NCBI GenBank assembly: GCA_032433765.1
Contig: JAVIAB010000124.1
Coordinates: forward strand, 72,341,746 to 72,405,745
From: Megaustenia siamemsis
Lineage: Eukaryota; Mollusca; Gastropoda; Stylommatophora; Ariophantidae
Length of the DNA stretch: 64,000 nucleotides
Direction: 5' to 3'
A program made the position numbers and the translations under genes. The notes beneath the pieces are model-generated. The model was not told where the DNA came from. It saw only the letters and a list, made by a program, of their open reading frames with translations, and did not search any database. Of this stretch, positions 32,161 to 42,950 are shown one piece after another (the stretch's first letter is position 1; the number at the start of each line of letters is the position of its first letter).

Positions 32161-32505
32161 CTGTAAATGTTAACTATAAGTGCTTACTTTTTTGCCATTA
32201 AATTTAAAGATTTATACACAGTAACAAAATTTCTTACAACCATTTTGAACATACAATTCATGTTAAATCATGGTAATTAAATTGTAATGTAATTGGAGAG
32301 TAGATGTAATTATCATATAAAAATGATAATGTAGATTTTTTTGCGGAAGTTCGGAAGTTTGAACTCACATTATATTCATGTAATAACTTAATGTTCTTTA
32401 TTATACACTGTAGAGATATGAAAATGCATCATTTAAGTGATTTATGTAACATAAAAAAAACCATCATATTTCTAGATTTTAAAAAAAATTTATATTCAGT
32501 GTCAG
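32161..32505. other. AT-rich intron sequence, no recognised element
   Basis: No frame with motifs and no repeat match within the window. It leads directly into the acceptor of exon 3. Confidence 0.4.
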
Positions 32506-32606
32506 GTGTCATGCTTGTATGTATCCATGGTGCCACAAATGTTCTTGCTGCTGACAAAACTGGAGCATCTGACCCCTATTGTGTGTTGTTCTGTAATAGA
32601 AAAAGG
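32506..32606 (+). CDS. Probable host-gene exon 3 of 4: start of a C2 domain
   Basis: Acceptor TTATATTCAGTGTCAG ends at 32505; donor AGG/GTAAGA follows 32606. Two bases plus 33 codons: VMLVCIHGATNVLAADKTG, then ASDPYCVLFCNRKR. The phase (1 in, 0 out) fits both neighbours. The pattern V-hydrophobic strand, A-x-N-L-x-A-x-D-x-x-G-x-SDPY is typical of C2 domains, with the aspartates in AAD and SDPY at calcium-ligand positions. The closest general look is to multi-C2 membrane proteins (tricalbin, MCTP, extended-synaptotagmin type), but I cannot assign the gene. Confidence 0.85.
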
Positions 32607-32867
32607 GTAAGATAATAAAATTTAAAAGTTGAAATATTTGTTCAAGCAACTACTTTGGTAAAAATTAATTAGATAAACTGTTTAATATATAACTATTACA
32701 TCAGGATGTCCATAGTGGTCAATTTTTTTTTTCTAACAATGAATAACCCAGAAGATATGAATTACAAGTTTTATGAAGTCACCAATGCAGTCAAGAACGA
32801 TACCTATCTGTGACTCAACGTTTTTACGATAGCGTAGTAAAAAAATTACACAGATAAAATTATGTGT

Positions 32868-32878
32868 AATTTGTTAAA
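32868..32878 (+). repeat. Left target-site duplication of LINE-B copy
   Basis: AATTTGTTAAA, repeated at 33964-33974. Confidence 0.85.
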
Positions 32879-33963
32879 TTTTCTCCGGCTTAGTATAGAA
32901 CCGTTGATCAGAGGTTTAACAAGCCACTATCGTAAAAACGATGTTGTTAATGAAATGTAGACCTGATACTGGGGTTAAACAAGGATGTATTTTATCGCCC
33001 TTGTTATTTGGAATTGTTATGGACTTCATAATGAAGAAATGCTGCACTGGTAATAAAGGCATCAAATGGTTACAAGGAGACCATTTGGAGGACCTCAACT
33101 TTGCTGATGACATAGTTCTCATCAGCAGCCAGATAAAAACGATGCAGGAAAACACAAATGAACTATTATCAATAGCCAGCAAAATTGGGCTTGAGATCAA
33201 TCATGAAAAGACCAAAGTCATGAAAAATTTAATTCCAACAGACGACAAAATATACATGGAAAACAAACCAGTAGAAGAGATTGATTACTTTACCTATCTT
33301 GGAAGTTACATTGATCGAGAAGGGGATACAAGCAAAGAAATTAGAATCAGAATAGCTAAAGCAGCAATGTCTTTCAGAAGCCTTGAAAAGTTGTGGAAAT
33401 CAAAACTCATCAGCACAAACACAAAACTTAGACTATTCAAATCAAATGTACTATCAACTCTTACGTACGCGTGTGAAAGCTGGAAAACAACAAGAGATAT
33501 AGAAACAAAGTTGAACGCATTCGAAAATAAATGTCTAAGGAAAATACTTGGTATAGCGTGGAATGAATTCAAAACAAATGAGGAAATTAGAGAAATCGCC
33601 TATCAACCACTAATATCTTCAGTAATAAAAAAAAGATGATGGTCATATGTTGGACATGTGATGAGAAGAGATAATAACTGAATAGCAAAGCAAGCCCTCA
33701 TGTGGGAAACAACAGGTAAGAGGAAAAGAGAAAGACCCAGAGAGACACTGAGAAGAACATTGATGAGAGAGGCAAGAGCAGCAGGATTCGGCTCCCTCAA
33801 TGAGATAGAGCTGCTTGCACAGAACAGAGACAAATGGCGAGATTTGATAAAATATCTTTAAAAGAATTGAAAACTGTTAGAACAGAAATTCAGATAAGAG
33901 AAGGAGTATTTTGGTTTACGCCCTAAGGGCCGGCTACGGCTCGAAAGGTCAATAGATAGATAG
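32879..33963 (+). mobile_element. Short internally deleted LINE-B with both ends and target duplications
   Basis: An 11-base duplication brackets a 1,085-base unit. It starts with the leader seen at the 5' end of the copy at 25491-27332 (GTATAGAACCGTTGATCAG landmark), then jumps at about 32970 straight to GVKQGCILSPLLFGIVMDF, so endonuclease, linker and first half of the RT are absent. YADD is replaced by FADD-type LNFADDIVLIS. The 3' domain follows (IYMENKPVEEIDYFTYLGS, LRKILGIAWNEF) with stops at 33640 and 33680, then the AATAGATAGATAG tail. Having both ends but no core is the structure of a non-autonomous derivative. Confidence 0.88.
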
Positions 33964-33974
33964 AATTTGTTAAA
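33964..33974 (+). repeat. Right target-site duplication of LINE-B copy
   Basis: AATTTGTTAAA, matching 32868-32878. Confidence 0.85.
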
Positions 33975-34151
33975 ACAATATTTATTTTGACAATTTTATT
34001 TTACAAAAATATGGAACAATGACACTTAGGAAGGGCAAAATTAAGTTTAATAAAGTGAAGTCTCACCTGGATAGAATTTTCTTATTATCCCGAGTATTGT
34101 TGCAGATGTGATGGCACAAACATTCATTTTCCACACTATTCGAACACATAA

Positions 34152-34366
34152 AGTAAAAAAGTAAAGAGCTCCGTTACGCCAAGTGGCGTATAAGGAATAC
34201 AGCGTTAGTGACCATAAATTTTACAGACCTTCAGCACATGATTTTCGGGGTAATGTGGTCAGTATTACGCCCGTGCTGCTTTACTTTCCCAGAAAAAGTC
34301 TGGTACCCATTTAAGGCTGGGTAAACCCGGAAGCCGTCAGTTTGGATCGAACCCTACCCCTTATTA
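34152..34366 (-). mobile_element. SINE-1, head-truncated, with 10-base target duplication
   Basis: Same body as 31641-31901 but ending at the B-box region (GGATCGAACC complement), so the first part of the tRNA-like head is missing. GAACACATAA flanks it at 34142-34151 and 34367-34376. Truncation at the 5' end with intact duplications points to incomplete reverse transcription. Confidence 0.85.
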
Positions 34367-34376
34367 GAACACATAA

Positions 34377-35618
34377 TGCACTAAAAATGAAATAACTATC
34401 TTCAACTTAACAATATTTTTTAAAGTATCCTCTGTATTTTCAGAAACAAAATCAAATTTTAATGAAGGTTCATGAGTGACTAGTGCAAACAATTAGGATT
34501 TAGAATTTTACCTGTATAAAGTATATGCAACTGCCAGCACCTGTATCGGATGTGTTAATTATTTCTTGGTTTCGATCTGATTTATTGCCCATCGAATGCA
34601 TTATAATCTGGCTAGCTGACGCGTACTTTGTCAGTTGACATGTCCAGCCCGTTTGTTGCCGGTATGTTTCTGCATTACGCTTTGGCTATCTAATGCATAC
34701 TTTGTCAATTGACCCATCATTAACACATCCAGTCCATTCGTTGCCCATTCATTGCTTTTATTTTGCCAGTATGTTCTCCGTATGTTTGCTGTTATCTTAG
34801 GGTTAGGGTTTGTTTTATGTCTCGCCAACAGCTTTCCAAAGAGATTTTCGCCCACAGTCGATGATTTCCCCACGGTCAAATGGGAAAAGAAAAGAGTGTA
34901 TGTTGCACCCTACCACTTGTTCCCTGCTACTTTACCGCAACATTGTATTTATTTTGCCTGTTCCCTTCTAGAAAATTAGTGGAATGTATAAAAGAAAAGG
35001 CATTGTTTTTATGATACCATTGTATTTTTTACTATGAAGTATGGAACAAAATTCCAACATCAAACAATTAACATCAAATGCACAGGGGTCACTATTAGTA
35101 ATAATTAGGATGTTTAAGGGAGGGGGGAAATGTTTGCCCATTGCACACTGTTGAATTCCAAATAAAAGTATTCTCAGGCTGTAATTTTTACAACAATATC
35201 ATAATCTAGGGTTAAGGTAGTTCCAAAGCCAGAGAAGCTTATCATATCAGATTTAAGACTTTCAAACAAATTTTAAAAATTTAAAAAAAGTTATTTAATA
35301 TAATATCTAGATAGCCCTTGACAATATAGAAATAAAAAAATAACTCATTCATGTCTGTATTTCAAATTATTTTCAAAAGTTATGAATTTTTTTTTAATTT
35401 GTTATTTTCTGTTATAATTGTGTCAAATCAGCTGTCAAAACATGTTACATGAAACGAAAGTATATTATTAATGTCACTGTCCAGATCTCGACCCCTGCCA
35501 TTTAGGTACAAGACCTTTGTGACGTTAGCTAATTTAAATGAATAATGAAAATGATGAGATCATTTAATTGCCAGCAGCAAAAACTTGGCAGCAGATATCA
35601 CCTTGAAATTTACCCTGC
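34377..35618. other. No recognised gene; partial direct duplication near 34600-34760
   Basis: Two related blocks at about 34612-34672 and 34688-34748 share ACTTTGTCA.TTGAC, then CCAG.CC.TT.GTTGCC. A minus frame of 82 residues (34879-34631) covers them but has no known motif. A short TTAGGGTTAGGG occurs at 34797. The rest is AT-rich. It lies in the intron between exons 3 and 4. Confidence 0.4.
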
Positions 35619-35630
35619 TCATATAAAAAT

Positions 35631-35841
35631 AAGGACAAGAGGTCGGGTTCAATCTTGATTGACGGCTTCTGAGTTCACCCAGCCTTAAATGGGTACCAGA
35701 TTTTTTTCTGGGAAAGTAAAGCAGCACGGGCATACTATTGACCACATTAGCCTAAAAATCATGCGATGAAGGTCTGTAAAAATTATGGTCACCAACACTA
35801 TATTACCACTTGACATGACGAGGCTCTTTACTTTACTTACT
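35631..35841 (+). mobile_element. SINE-1, head-truncated, with 12-base target duplication
   Basis: Plus-strand copy beginning at GGACAAGAGGTCGGGTTCAA (B-box side), passing through the shared body (GGGTACCAGATTTTTTTCTG) and ending in TTTACTTTACTTAC. TCATATAAAAAT flanks it at 35619-35630 and 35842-35853. Confidence 0.85.
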
Positions 35842-36131
35842 TCATATAAAAATGGACACCAAATCTAAATAACTATTCCATATCATTATATCATTTTACC
35901 TTACTTTTTTTCTGATTTATGCAAAATTCCACACACTGACCTCTTCGAGCCAATTTCGTTAGGCATTTTAAATGGCTTAGTGAGAGCACATCAATTTTTT
36001 TGTTGATCTGTGCAGATCGCAATAGAAAGAATTTGGCAAGGGATTTTAACTTGAAATTTACCACACTTATGTAAAAATAGATGCTAAATGTAAAAAATTA
36101 TTCCAAATTACCTTAGCTTTCTTTAATTTAG

Positions 36132-36974
36132 GTGCAAAATGAAGAAAGTCGACTAAGCAGAAAATATCATATTAAAAAAAAACTGAGGGGAATTCTCACT
36201 GTTGCCATTTTACATTGGAGAATGAACCTCTCCTTGATTGAAAACCACTTATGGTATCTTTATAATAACATGATATCCAGTTTCACCATCTCTCTTGATG
36301 AAGAAATAAACTGTCGAATTGGTAAGGCAGCTACGACCTTCGGCAAACTCACAAAAACGGCATGGAACAACACGAAACTAACTCGAAAGACTAAACTCCT
36401 AATATATCAAACATGTGTGCTTAGCACACTACTATATGGATCCGAAACCTGGACAACATACTCAAACCAGGAAAAAAGACTAAATGTCTTCCACATGCGA
36501 TGTCTCCGCAAAATAATGCACATCAAATGGCAAGACAAAATAACCAACTTAACTGTCCTGCAACGTGCTAAGACCCTAACAATCATGTCGATGCTCAGAA
36601 GTCGAAGGCTAAGATGGCTGGGGCATGTCCAACGAATGGAAGAAAAACGCATTCCTAGGCAAATACTATATGGTGAGCTAAAACACGGAAAAAGACAAAT
36701 CGGCAAACCTAAACTACGATATAGAGATATCTGCAAATCATCTCTGAAAGACTTCTCCATCTGTGAAAATGACTGGCAACATCTGGCAAGTGATCGCACA
36801 TCATGGAGAGCATGTATAAGGAATGGTATAACAACATTTGAGACTGTGCTAAGACAGGACTTAGAAGAGAAGAGACTCATGAAAAAGGATGGTAAACCCT
36901 GTGGACCAGCGAGCCTGACCTGTTCATTATGTGACCGCGTGTGTTTGTCAAACATTGGTAGAATTAGCCACTAG
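36132..36974 (+). mobile_element. LINE-D 3' end with C-terminal zinc finger, open frame
   Basis: A 280-residue frame whose LINE part begins at INCRIGKAATTFGKL, then LLYGSETWTTYS, MRCLRKIMHIKWQDK, RRLRWLGHVQRMEEKRIPRQ, GKPKLRYRDICKSSL, and ends CGPASLTCSLCDRVCLSNIG followed by RISH. The Cys-x2-Cys and closing His suggest a single zinc-finger-like tail. No stop occurs. The endonuclease and palm are missing, so this is a 5'-truncated copy. Confidence 0.85.
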
Positions 36975-37204
36975 AGAAGCTGTTCGGCAAAAACAATACC
37001 TCAAAAAATACGCAATAGCCTCCACTAGACCGTCTGACAAGACGAAAAGGGCCATATACATATACATATATCCAGTTTTTAAAAAATATATGAACACACT
37101 ATTACGCTGCTTTCAGATGCAGTGGCACAGACAAAATATTCAACTTCGAACAGAGTAACCCGGCTGTAAAAGTTGCATAATGTAAGATGTGAAAGTACCT
37201 ATTA

Positions 37205-37640
37205 AGACTGAGCACCAAGTGCTCATGGTTTAGACAAAGGCAATAGCACTGGACCTTCATTACTTGAATTATGTGCCTCACACAACTTAACCATCACAAA
37301 CCTGTTACTCCACCCATCCACCAACTAAAACAAAACCTCAGAGATGCATCTTCAGTCTAGGCAATGGCACCTGATAAGTTATATTATCAGAAAAGGCAAC
37401 TGAAGGAATGCAAAAGATGTGCATGATGCTGAGTCCTGGGCTGATTGCTGTCTGCGAGTGCCTAAACTCCTCTCTCACTTGAATCACAGAAGCATACACT
37501 ACCATTCAAGACTAATGAAGAGATCAAACATCTCCAAACTCAAGAACTCTATTTTTCAAGAGACAAGTGAAAAACATAGATAAAAAACTAAAGGTCCTCC
37601 AACTGGCATAAATAGAGATTGGCCTGTTGTCAAAGATGTT
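37205..37640 (+). mobile_element. LINE fragment: end of an AP-type endonuclease (LINE-D-like), decayed
   Basis: Scattered sense frames read CASHNLTITNLLLHPSTN, HLISYII.K, DVHDAESWADCCLRVPKLL and LNHRS, which is the order (NxxF, H..DYI, DCxTDHxLV) of the end of such endonucleases. Stops are frequent. It merges into R-X. Confidence 0.45.
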
Positions 37641-37653
37641 ATGGATATGGAAG

Positions 37654-37950
37654 GCCCCAGGATCACTGCAAGTGAATTAAAATCCATAATTGCTCAACCG
37701 CCTGTGCCAGTGGAATCATCAGAATTACTAACTCATCTCCCAAACAAAGAAAGGTAACTGTAGTCCCCATCATAGCAGTCTCAGCACATGCCAAAAGACA
37801 TAAGGCTAAACCGCACAGAAAGTGAACACAGCCAACTGTTCCTTGTCATACGATATCATCATTCATCATAAAAAGGGAATATCGAAACATGATCAAAACA
37901 GATGAGACACATAGCTCATGGTGTGCACAGAGCACTTAACTCAGTAGCTC
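37654..37950 (+). repeat. R-X repeat, copy 3 (uninterrupted)
   Basis: Contains ASELKSIIAQPPVPVESSELL in one frame and the same later blocks as copies 1 and 2. Where copy 1 has the piggyBac element this copy runs straight through, which fixes the empty site. Confidence 0.7.
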
Positions 37951-37976
37951 ATGAAAGATATCATATTCACCACTAC

Positions 37977-40466
37977 TTATAAGTATTTTGGACACACCAC
38001 AAGGACATCTCCTTGATGTTGTTTGAATCCGCACCATGCGGATGATCCATATTCTAAATGTGGGCGTATACTCTGTTGGTAAACTTTACTGAATATTTTC
38101 CCACTCGCACCCCATGTGGTTCCACACAACTTTCTTAGAATAGCCAACTTCCTCCTTGCTTTTTGGGTTGCCTTATTTATCTGCTGTTTCCAAGATAGTT
38201 TGTTATCAAATGTAACTCCGAGATCTGTAGCTTGTATGTCTTCTTTCACAGGCTCATTGTTTATGTAGATGGCTCCTGCTTTTTGTTTTGGGGAGAGTGT
38301 GAAAAGTGTAGTACTGCATTTGTCTGTATTGATGCTGATACACCATCTATTTGTCCATGAATTCAGTGCATTCATAGCTCTTTGTAGCAATTTGGAGGCC
38401 ACTGTTGCATACTCCTCTGTGCACCACATTACCAAGTCATCTGCATACATTGCCACTTTGATGCCATGCGGTAGTTCAGTAACTAGGTCATTGATGTAGA
38501 TCAGAAAAAGTGATCTTGTTGGAGATAGTACCCCTCCTTGTGGAACGCCCTGGCGCAATAAGACCTTCTTACTCTTAAGACCATCCAGTTGCACTCTGGC
38601 TCTCCTGTTATGCAGGTATGCTTTGACCCATTTGTACATCCTGCCATTTACTCCATAATTTCTCAGTTTCTTCAAAAGCCCTTCCTTCCATACCTTATCA
38701 AATGCTTACTTTAGGTCTATCCATGCTGCTAGTACCAGTTTCTTTTCTTGAAACGCATCTTCAATTTCCTGGGAAAGATAGGTCGCTTGATCTTCGGTAG
38801 AGTAACACTGTCTAAAGCCTGCTTGTTGTGGGACAAGGAGATTTTCACTTTCCAGGTACCACTGCAGTCTGAGATTGATTATACATTCCATTGTTTTACA
38901 CAAACAGCTTGTAAGGCTGATTGGTCTATAGCTGGATGTCATTGAACCATCTTTTCCTGGCTTTAGTAATGGTATCATAATTGCTTCTCTCCATGCCTGT
39001 GGCACTCTACCTGTGATCCAGCAAATGTTGTAGATCTGCAGTAGTTTTGCTTTAGCTGCAGTTCCCAAGTTCTTAATCATTTAATTGGACACTCCATCAC
39101 TGCCTGGTGACTTTTTCATTTTTAATTTGGATATTGCCAGCTCTAGCTCTCTTTGTGTAATGGGTGTTTCCATGACTTCATGTGTGGTCTCTTCTTGTCT
39201 TGCATTTTGTTGTTTTAAACGGGTCTCTTGTCGTTTTTCTAGGCTAATTTCAATATTATTGTCATTTGCAAAGTAATTTGCTGCATGTTTACCTGTTAGA
39301 ACGTTTCCATCCTTCTTCAGTGTAATTTTGGTGTTCCTTTCTGTACCCTCATCATTCAGCTGTTTTACAAGCTTCCACACTTTTCTTGTGTCTCGTTCAA
39401 GATTCAAGGACTCTGTTTTCTCTTTCCAGCTTCTCCGTCTGGCTTGTAGTTTAGCCCGTTGAAATTTGGCTTTAGCATGCTGGTAGTTGTTGTGGTGTTC
39501 TTGGCAAGGGTTATTTTCTGCTTGCTTTCGAGATGTTTCCATGTCATTGTGCAGTTGCTCTAGTTCACTACTCCAGTATGGTTTGTAGTGTTTCCGTGCC
39601 CCTCTAGGTATTGTTTCACTGGCAGCTTGTATTATTAGTCTACTGAATTCATCAACTATTTTGTTGATGTCTCTATCTGTATTTATATCTTTAGTCAGTA
39701 CACTGGTGTAGTGTTGATACATTTGCCAGTCTGCCTTTTTGTAATTCCATCTGGAGAGAGTGCTGCTCTCCCTGATGGCCTTATGTTGTACCACTAAAAA
39801 GACTGGTCGGTGGTCGCTGCCTCCAAGTTGTTTCCCAACAATTCGTGTGATATTCCAATCCAGGTCTGCTGAATGGAAAGCAAGGTCTGGTGTAGATGTG
39901 GTATGCCATGATCTGGAGTAGAATGTTGGTGGATCTGTTGCGTGGTTTAATAGTATAAGCCCATTGTCATCCTGCCAATTTTCAAGCTCTTCACCTCTCT
40001 TGTCCATATGTTCATAGCCCCAGCTCTGTGAATGGCTGTTAAAGTCTCCACATACAATTATTCTTTCTTTTAATGTAATTGTGTCTAGTGCTAGTGGGCG
40101 GTCACTCGGACAGTAGTAGTTAAGTAGATGGAAGTCTTTATTTCCTGTCCTGAGGTGCAGTATTTGATATTCCGCCCCATCCATATACACTTCAATCTGA
40201 CATGCATTAATGTTGTTCCTTACAAGAGTCAGTATTCCGCTCTTTTGTCTGTTTTTTCTGTCAGATCGGTAACACTGGTATCGCCTAATCTTCAAGGCTA
40301 TGTCGTTGTTTAGATGGGTTTCCTGCAAACAGCATATGCTTATTTGTTCTTCATGCAGGATATTTTCTAATTCTATCTTTTTACTGTACCCATCTCTTTT
40401 GCTGTTGATGCCTTCAGCATTCCAGTGCATTATTTTTAGTGGTCTTATTTTGGAACTGTTCATCAC
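37977..40466 (-). mobile_element. LINE-E (I/Jockey-like) ORF2: endonuclease and RT, near-intact
   Basis: One continuous reading frame of about 830 codons with only two stops (near 39080 and 38705). The endonuclease has HWNAEGINSK, the catalytic Glu in CCLQETHL, YYCPSDRP, VCGDFNSHSQSWGYEHMDKR, TPDLAFHS and the GSDHRPVF motif. The RT has PGSDGVSN, WREAIMIPLLKPGKDG, YRPISLTSCLCK, AGFRQCYSTEDQA, the AWIDL catalytic Asp, GVPQGGVLSP, AMYADDLVMW and RPHLEYGSSAW. It stops before the RNase H domain, at about 37977, where R-X begins. The matching RNase H end is found separately at 47164-47995. The left boundary near 40460 fuses with LINE-C. Confidence 0.88.
39081..40466 (-). CDS. LINE-E endonuclease frame, 461 residues
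   Basis: The longest unbroken endonuclease frame in the window. It begins MMNSSKIRPLKIMHWNAEG; the first residues may come from the adjoining LINE-C sequence (SDEQ...), so the native start is uncertain. All catalytic motifs of an APE-like nuclease are kept (N in HWN, E in QETHL, D and N in GDFNSH, final SDH). The C-terminal part is a basic, coiled-coil-like linker (QARRRSWKEKTES) that leads to the RT, separated by a single stop codon. Confidence 0.85.
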   Translation of the reverse strand: MMNSSKIRPLKIMHWNAEGINSKRDGYSKKIELENILHEEQISICCLQETHLNNDIALKIRRYQCYRSDRKNRQKSGILTLVRNNINACQIEVYMDGAEYQILHLRTGNKDFHLLNYYCPSDRPLALDTITLKERIIVCGDFNSHSQSWGYEHMDKRGEELENWQDDNGLILLNHATDPPTFYSRSWHTTSTPDLAFHSADLDWNITRIVGKQLGGSDHRPVFLVVQHKAIRESSTLSRWNYKKADWQMYQHYTSVLTKDINTDRDINKIVDEFSRLIIQAASETIPRGARKHYKPYWSSELEQLHNDMETSRKQAENNPCQEHHNNYQHAKAKFQRAKLQARRRSWKEKTESLNLERDTRKVWKLVKQLNDEGTERNTKITLKKDGNVLTGKHAANYFANDNNIEISLEKRQETRLKQQNARQEETTHEVMETPITQRELELAISKLKMKKSPGSDGVSN

Positions 40467-42262
40467 TAATTTCTGGACTGATTTTGTTTCGCACTCTTCG
40501 CATGATGATTCTTAGTAATATCTTAGTCATTTAACTCATAAGGCTTTTTGTGCGATGATCATCACATTCAATCCCACTAGATTTCTTTGGTCGGGCTATG
40601 AATATTGATTTTAGCAGGACGTCTGGTATCTATCCGCTGTTGTAGATATCATTCAATATGTTTGTTATTATTTCTATTCCAAAATCACCCATGGCTTCAA
40701 TCTCTTCTTTAGTTATATTATCTGGTCCAGGAGCTTTTCCTGCTGTCATATTGCGCAAGGCGTCTTCCACTTTTTCTCTTAGTATTTCTGGTCCTTCTCC
40801 ATTATCCTTAATATTTACTTCTGTTTGTTCATCATTATAAAATTTGTTTACGTATTCTCTCCATCATTCCCTTATGCTTTCTTGTTCAATCAACAGTTCT
40901 CCTTCCTTTGATCTTAAACATCCAGTTTTTTTATTGCGTTTTTCTTCCTGTTAATTCTTCAGTTTGTTTATATATAGCTTTGGCATCTCCTTTTTGTTGC
41001 ATTTCAATCTCTATGCATCTCTGTTTTAGCCATGCTTCTTTTGCTTCATTGAATTTTATTACAGTTTCTTTATTTAATCTCTTATACTCATCTTTATTTT
41101 CTTTATTTCTTCTTCTTGTATCCATTAGCTGCAAAATATCATCTGTCATCCATTTCATTCTTGAATTTGTCATCACTGGTGGTATGAACTCTTGATGTTT
41201 GTTGCATTGATTCTTTTAGCATTTCCCACTGTTCATCAATGCTTTGTATCTTCACTATTTCATTGTGCCGTTTCTGAATTGTGATTTTATATTTGTCTTG
41301 CAACTTCTTGTCTGATTTGAGTAAATCTAAATTTAACTTGTTGTTAACTGAGGCTTGTTTTGTTGTTTTTAATTTTACTCTAAGCTTTCCCACAACTGGT
41401 ATATGATCACTATATTCAATCTGCCCCTGGTCTAGTTTTCACACACACCAGACTGTTTCTAAATCTATTGTTTATCATTATGTAATCAATTTGATTGCGT
41501 GCATTGTCTCCTGGGCTTTTCCATGTCCACAGATGTCTTGGATGTTGCTTAAACCAGGTGTTTCCTATCACCATGTGGTGTGTTCTTGCCCAGTCAATAA
41601 CTTTTCTCACCTCTTTCATTTCTCTTGCCTAAGCCGTAATGACCAACTACTTTCTCAACTCTTTTCTTTCCTACTTTTGCGTTAAGATCCCCTAGAACTA
41701 TGGTGTTTTCATGTGGTTTGCATTCACGAAGTGCGTTATTTAATTCGTCGTAAAGTTTATCGTTTCCTCTAGATTGTCTGCTGTTGGTGCATAAATAAGA
41801 TTTATATCTATTGGTTTTCCATTCAATTTCACTAAAAAGGACTCTGTCAGATATTGAGTAAAAGCCCTTTCACTATTCTTGCTCTTTCTGCATCCAAGGT
41901 GATACCTACTTCTTTTTGGTGTTCAGTACCTCCAGAATAGATTATTTTATGTTCATCAGAATATATCTCCCTGATCAGTGTATCTCATTTTGCAAAGTCC
42001 CAGTAAATGCCCATTATTTTCATTTCCTATTTGATGTTTTCCAGTTTACCCTTCTGCATGAGTGTTGTCACATTCCAAGTACCTATCTTTAGAGTCTGTT
42101 TTATCTTTATTTTGCTTACAGTAGCTTGATGATGATCGGGTATCACCTGTAGCACATGATGTCCCCTACTGAATAAAGGTTTTCCATTGGAATTCCCCTT
42201 AATGTTGTTGATGTGATTTCTATTATTGTGGCGATTCATGATTGTACAAAGAAATTCTTCTT
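40460..42262 (-). mobile_element. LINE-C, long 5' part: leader, endonuclease, linker, start of RT
   Basis: Minus strand from 42262: MNRHNNRNHINNIKG, then VSKIKIKQTLKIGTWNVTTL (endonuclease start), then decayed GSGEIYSDEHKIIYSG, then YGLGKRNERGE-like, FKQHPRHLWTWKSPGDNARNQ and IDYIMINNRFRNS (41619-41416). The linker frames are at 41393-41139 and 41176-40931 (KEAWLKQRCIEIEMQQKG), followed by KAPGPDNITKEEIEAMGDFG and HRTKSLMS. It ends at EISDEQ, where LINE-E starts. Several frameshifts are present. It is the most complete LINE-C 5' half in the window. Confidence 0.75.
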
Positions 42263-42950
42263 CTTCTACCTTTCAGCTCTCTGTGGAGCATAGGTCTTCA
42301 ACAAACACTTTCCAAGTTGTTCTGTTTCTTCCCATTCTTTTAAGATCATTTCATGTCTTCCCCATCATCTTCATATCTGCTTCTATCTGTCTTCTCCAAG
42401 AATTTCTTGGACTTTCTCTTTGTCTTTTCCCCTGGGGATTCCAAAAAAGGGCCTGTTGTGTAATACTGTCAGTTGGCTTCCGCAGTGTGTGTCCTATCCA
42501 GCGCCATCATCTTCGCTGTATCTCTTTATCCACTAGTATTTGACTAGTATATTTCCATAATTCTATGTTACTGATTTTGTCCTGCCATTTCCATCCTTTT
42601 ACTCTGCGTAAGCATCCATTAATGAAAGTCGGTTTCTTCATGATTGTCAATTTTGTTGTTCTCCATGTTTCACAGCCATATAATAGGACTGGCTTAACAT
42701 TGGAGTTGACAATTTTTATTTTTGTATTTAACATAATTTCTTTGGACTTCAATATGTTTCCCAGTGCAACAAAACTTCCTCTTGCTTTTGATATCCTTAT
42801 TTTGTTAAACGTTGTCATGATTTCTATTATTGTGGTGATTCATGATTGTACAAAGAAATTACAACTGTGGTTTTCTGTTGCCTTCCATCAGTTTGTTTGT
42901 GGTTGGCTCCGCTAGCCTTTGACTAAAAGTCTCACCCACAAGGCAGTGGG
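42262..42950 (-). mobile_element. Deleted LINE: LINE-C-type leader joined to a different (F) 3' domain
   Basis: From 42950 leftward: a leader with the ACAAACAAACTGATGGAAGG and CTTTGTACAATCATGAATC landmarks (also at 48410-48490), the first codons MNHHNNRNH, then at about 42825 a jump to [61 protein letters not shown] and a GRP-like basic block, ending in a GAAGAAGAA tail near 42255. The next copy's start codon region follows at once, so two elements stand head to tail. Confidence 0.7.

Noticed and set aside
34797..34812. TTAGGGTTAGGG, telomere-like
   Set aside because: Just over two units, inside ordinary sequence; too short for an interstitial telomere array.
36407..36955. 182-residue minus-strand frame
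   Set aside because: Antisense shadow of the LINE-D open frame.
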